A stretch of 17,506 nt of DNA from Candidatus Ideonella esbjergensis (GTDB taxonomy: Bacteria; Pseudomonadota; Gammaproteobacteria; Burkholderiales; Burkholderiaceae_C): NCBI GenBank assembly GCA_016710065.1, contig JADJLP010000011.1, positions 1 to 17,506 of the forward strand. The letters run 5' to 3'. The notes below the pieces were generated by a model, which made no database searches, was not told the DNA's origin, and worked only from the letters and a program-made list of their open reading frames with translations. A program made the position numbers and the translations under genes. Of the stretch, positions 16,746 through 17,506 are shown piece by piece (the first letter of the stretch is position 1; every line of letters begins with the position of its first letter).

Positions 16746-17506
16746 GCCCGCCGACCTCCAGCGTGCGGCCGGGGCACGGGGTGTGCAGAACCTGCCGATG
16801 TGCCACAGCATGGCCACAATGGCACAGGCCAGCACCAGTTGGGTGGTGTCCGACAGTTGCGGCGCCCGCCACAGCAAATGCAGGCCGATGCGGCCAAGGC
16901 CAGCGCAAACAAGACCATGGCCCAGCCTGCCTGGAATGGCGCGAGCGCAGGCGCGGGTGCGACCAGTCCAGATCAAACGCGGGCCGAAATTGCTGCTGCG
17001 CCACGTCGGCCGGGCGCCGCAAGAGGTGGCATCCACCACACGCGCAGCTTATCCCGGCCCAGCTAACGCGCATGCCAGCTGTCATGGGCCAGCGCGGCGT
17101 ACACCTCAGATTGGCCCAGAGCCGGGTTCAGAAGCTGCGGCGGTTGGCGCGCTGCCGTGAACGATGGGCTCAGGTCATCTTCTCCGGCGAAGGTGCCGAA
17201 CAGCCGGTCCACGGCATCAGGAGGATGCCGCCGTAGTTCTTGTCCAGGTGGCGGTCGTTACGGCATTGCGCGCTTCAGGTGCTGGGCAAGGACAGAACCA
17301 GCAGTCAAACCAGCCCAGCCGGCCCACTTGGCGGGTGTGCACCCAGAACTGGTACAGCAGGTCGATGAGCGCCACGGTGGCAAACACCAGCGGCGGAAAG
17401 CCCAGCAGCGCCACTAGGGATATAGAACAGCCAGCCCAGCACCAGCCGCTGCCGGGCTGGCGTAACCGCAGTGGAGAGATTTGTATTTCACCTCGCTCCT
17501 GGTGGT
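16729..17506 (-). pseudogene. Sterol desaturase / fatty-acid hydroxylase family protein, 5' end outside window, frameshifted
   Basis: Integral membrane di-iron oxygenase of the fatty-acid hydroxylase superfamily; substrates range from sterols to lipids and cannot be named here. Recognisable pieces reading leftward from the window edge are an eroded HHQ-S-E box (about 17500), LLGFPPLVFATVALIDLLYQFWVHTRQVGRLGWFD (histidine of the WVHT box), a destroyed HRVHHA box near 17265, NDRHLDKNYGGILL, DRLFGTFAGEDDL, VYAALAHDSWHAR and a hydrophobic C-terminal segment (LVLACAIVAMLWHIG). The last recognisable frame ends RTLEVGGPSPRP at 16729. Several indels are needed, including one that removes the HRVHHA metal-binding motif from frame. 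The N-terminal half lies beyond the window. Confidence 0.75.

Overview
The window looks like part of a chromosomal contig from a GC-rich betaproteobacterium, most likely order Burkholderiales and probably family Comamonadaceae. The clues are an Omp32-like trimeric porin ending in Phe, palindromic repeats of the 'GTCAT-TCCCGC-GCGGGAAT' type, a 3-hydroxybutyrate-oligomer hydrolase, a PAS-LuxR regulator and the arrangement of the peptide and branched-chain amino-acid transporters. This placement is inferred from gene content and composition, not from a marker gene.

Layout. (1) 2-1632: an IS1380-family insertion sequence with recognisable terminal inverted repeats and a badly frameshifted transposase. 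It has inserted into a peptide-transporter ATPase gene. (2) 1633-5253, minus strand: a dppBCDF-type peptide/nickel ABC transporter. dppB, dppC and dppD are intact and translationally coupled; dppF is frameshifted and its 3' end is cut off by the IS. (3) 5277-6271: a porin gene with its own hairpin terminator, lying directly upstream of dppB. (4) 6272-6838: no convincing intact gene, but a cluster of nested and mutually exclusive inverted repeats, a 15-bp palindrome and a possible CBS-domain fragment. (5) 6839-7267: an OsmC-family gene. (6) 7362-7487: a candidate small-RNA gene with its own promoter, three stem-loops and a U-tract terminator. (7) 7606-9192, plus strand: ilvA with two single-base frameshifts. 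(8) 9295-13839, minus strand: a high-affinity branched-chain amino-acid ABC operon, livG-livF-livK-livH-livM, with frameshifts in most genes and a 5'-truncated livH fused to half of a palindromic repeat. (9) 13988-about 16040, minus strand: a 3-hydroxybutyrate-oligomer hydrolase, frameshifted. (10) 16164-about 16745, plus strand: a PAS-LuxR regulator. (11) 16729 to the window end, minus strand: a fatty-acid-hydroxylase/sterol-desaturase gene. The last two are heavily frameshifted.

How the genes fit together: the window is mostly nutrient uptake. It holds an outer-membrane porin plus an inner-membrane peptide importer, a branched-chain amino-acid importer converging on the first committed enzyme of isoleucine synthesis, and turnover of PHB-derived oligomers with a nearby divergent regulator.

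The main caution is the very high density of one-base indels. Many fall in short homopolymers, and they are concentrated towards both ends while 2.3-7.3 kb is clean. This pattern fits uncorrected sequencing error at low coverage better than real decay, so 'pseudogene' here means 'frameshifted in this sequence'. The most interesting biological signals are the candidate sRNA at 7397-7487 and the structured segment at 6618-6723.
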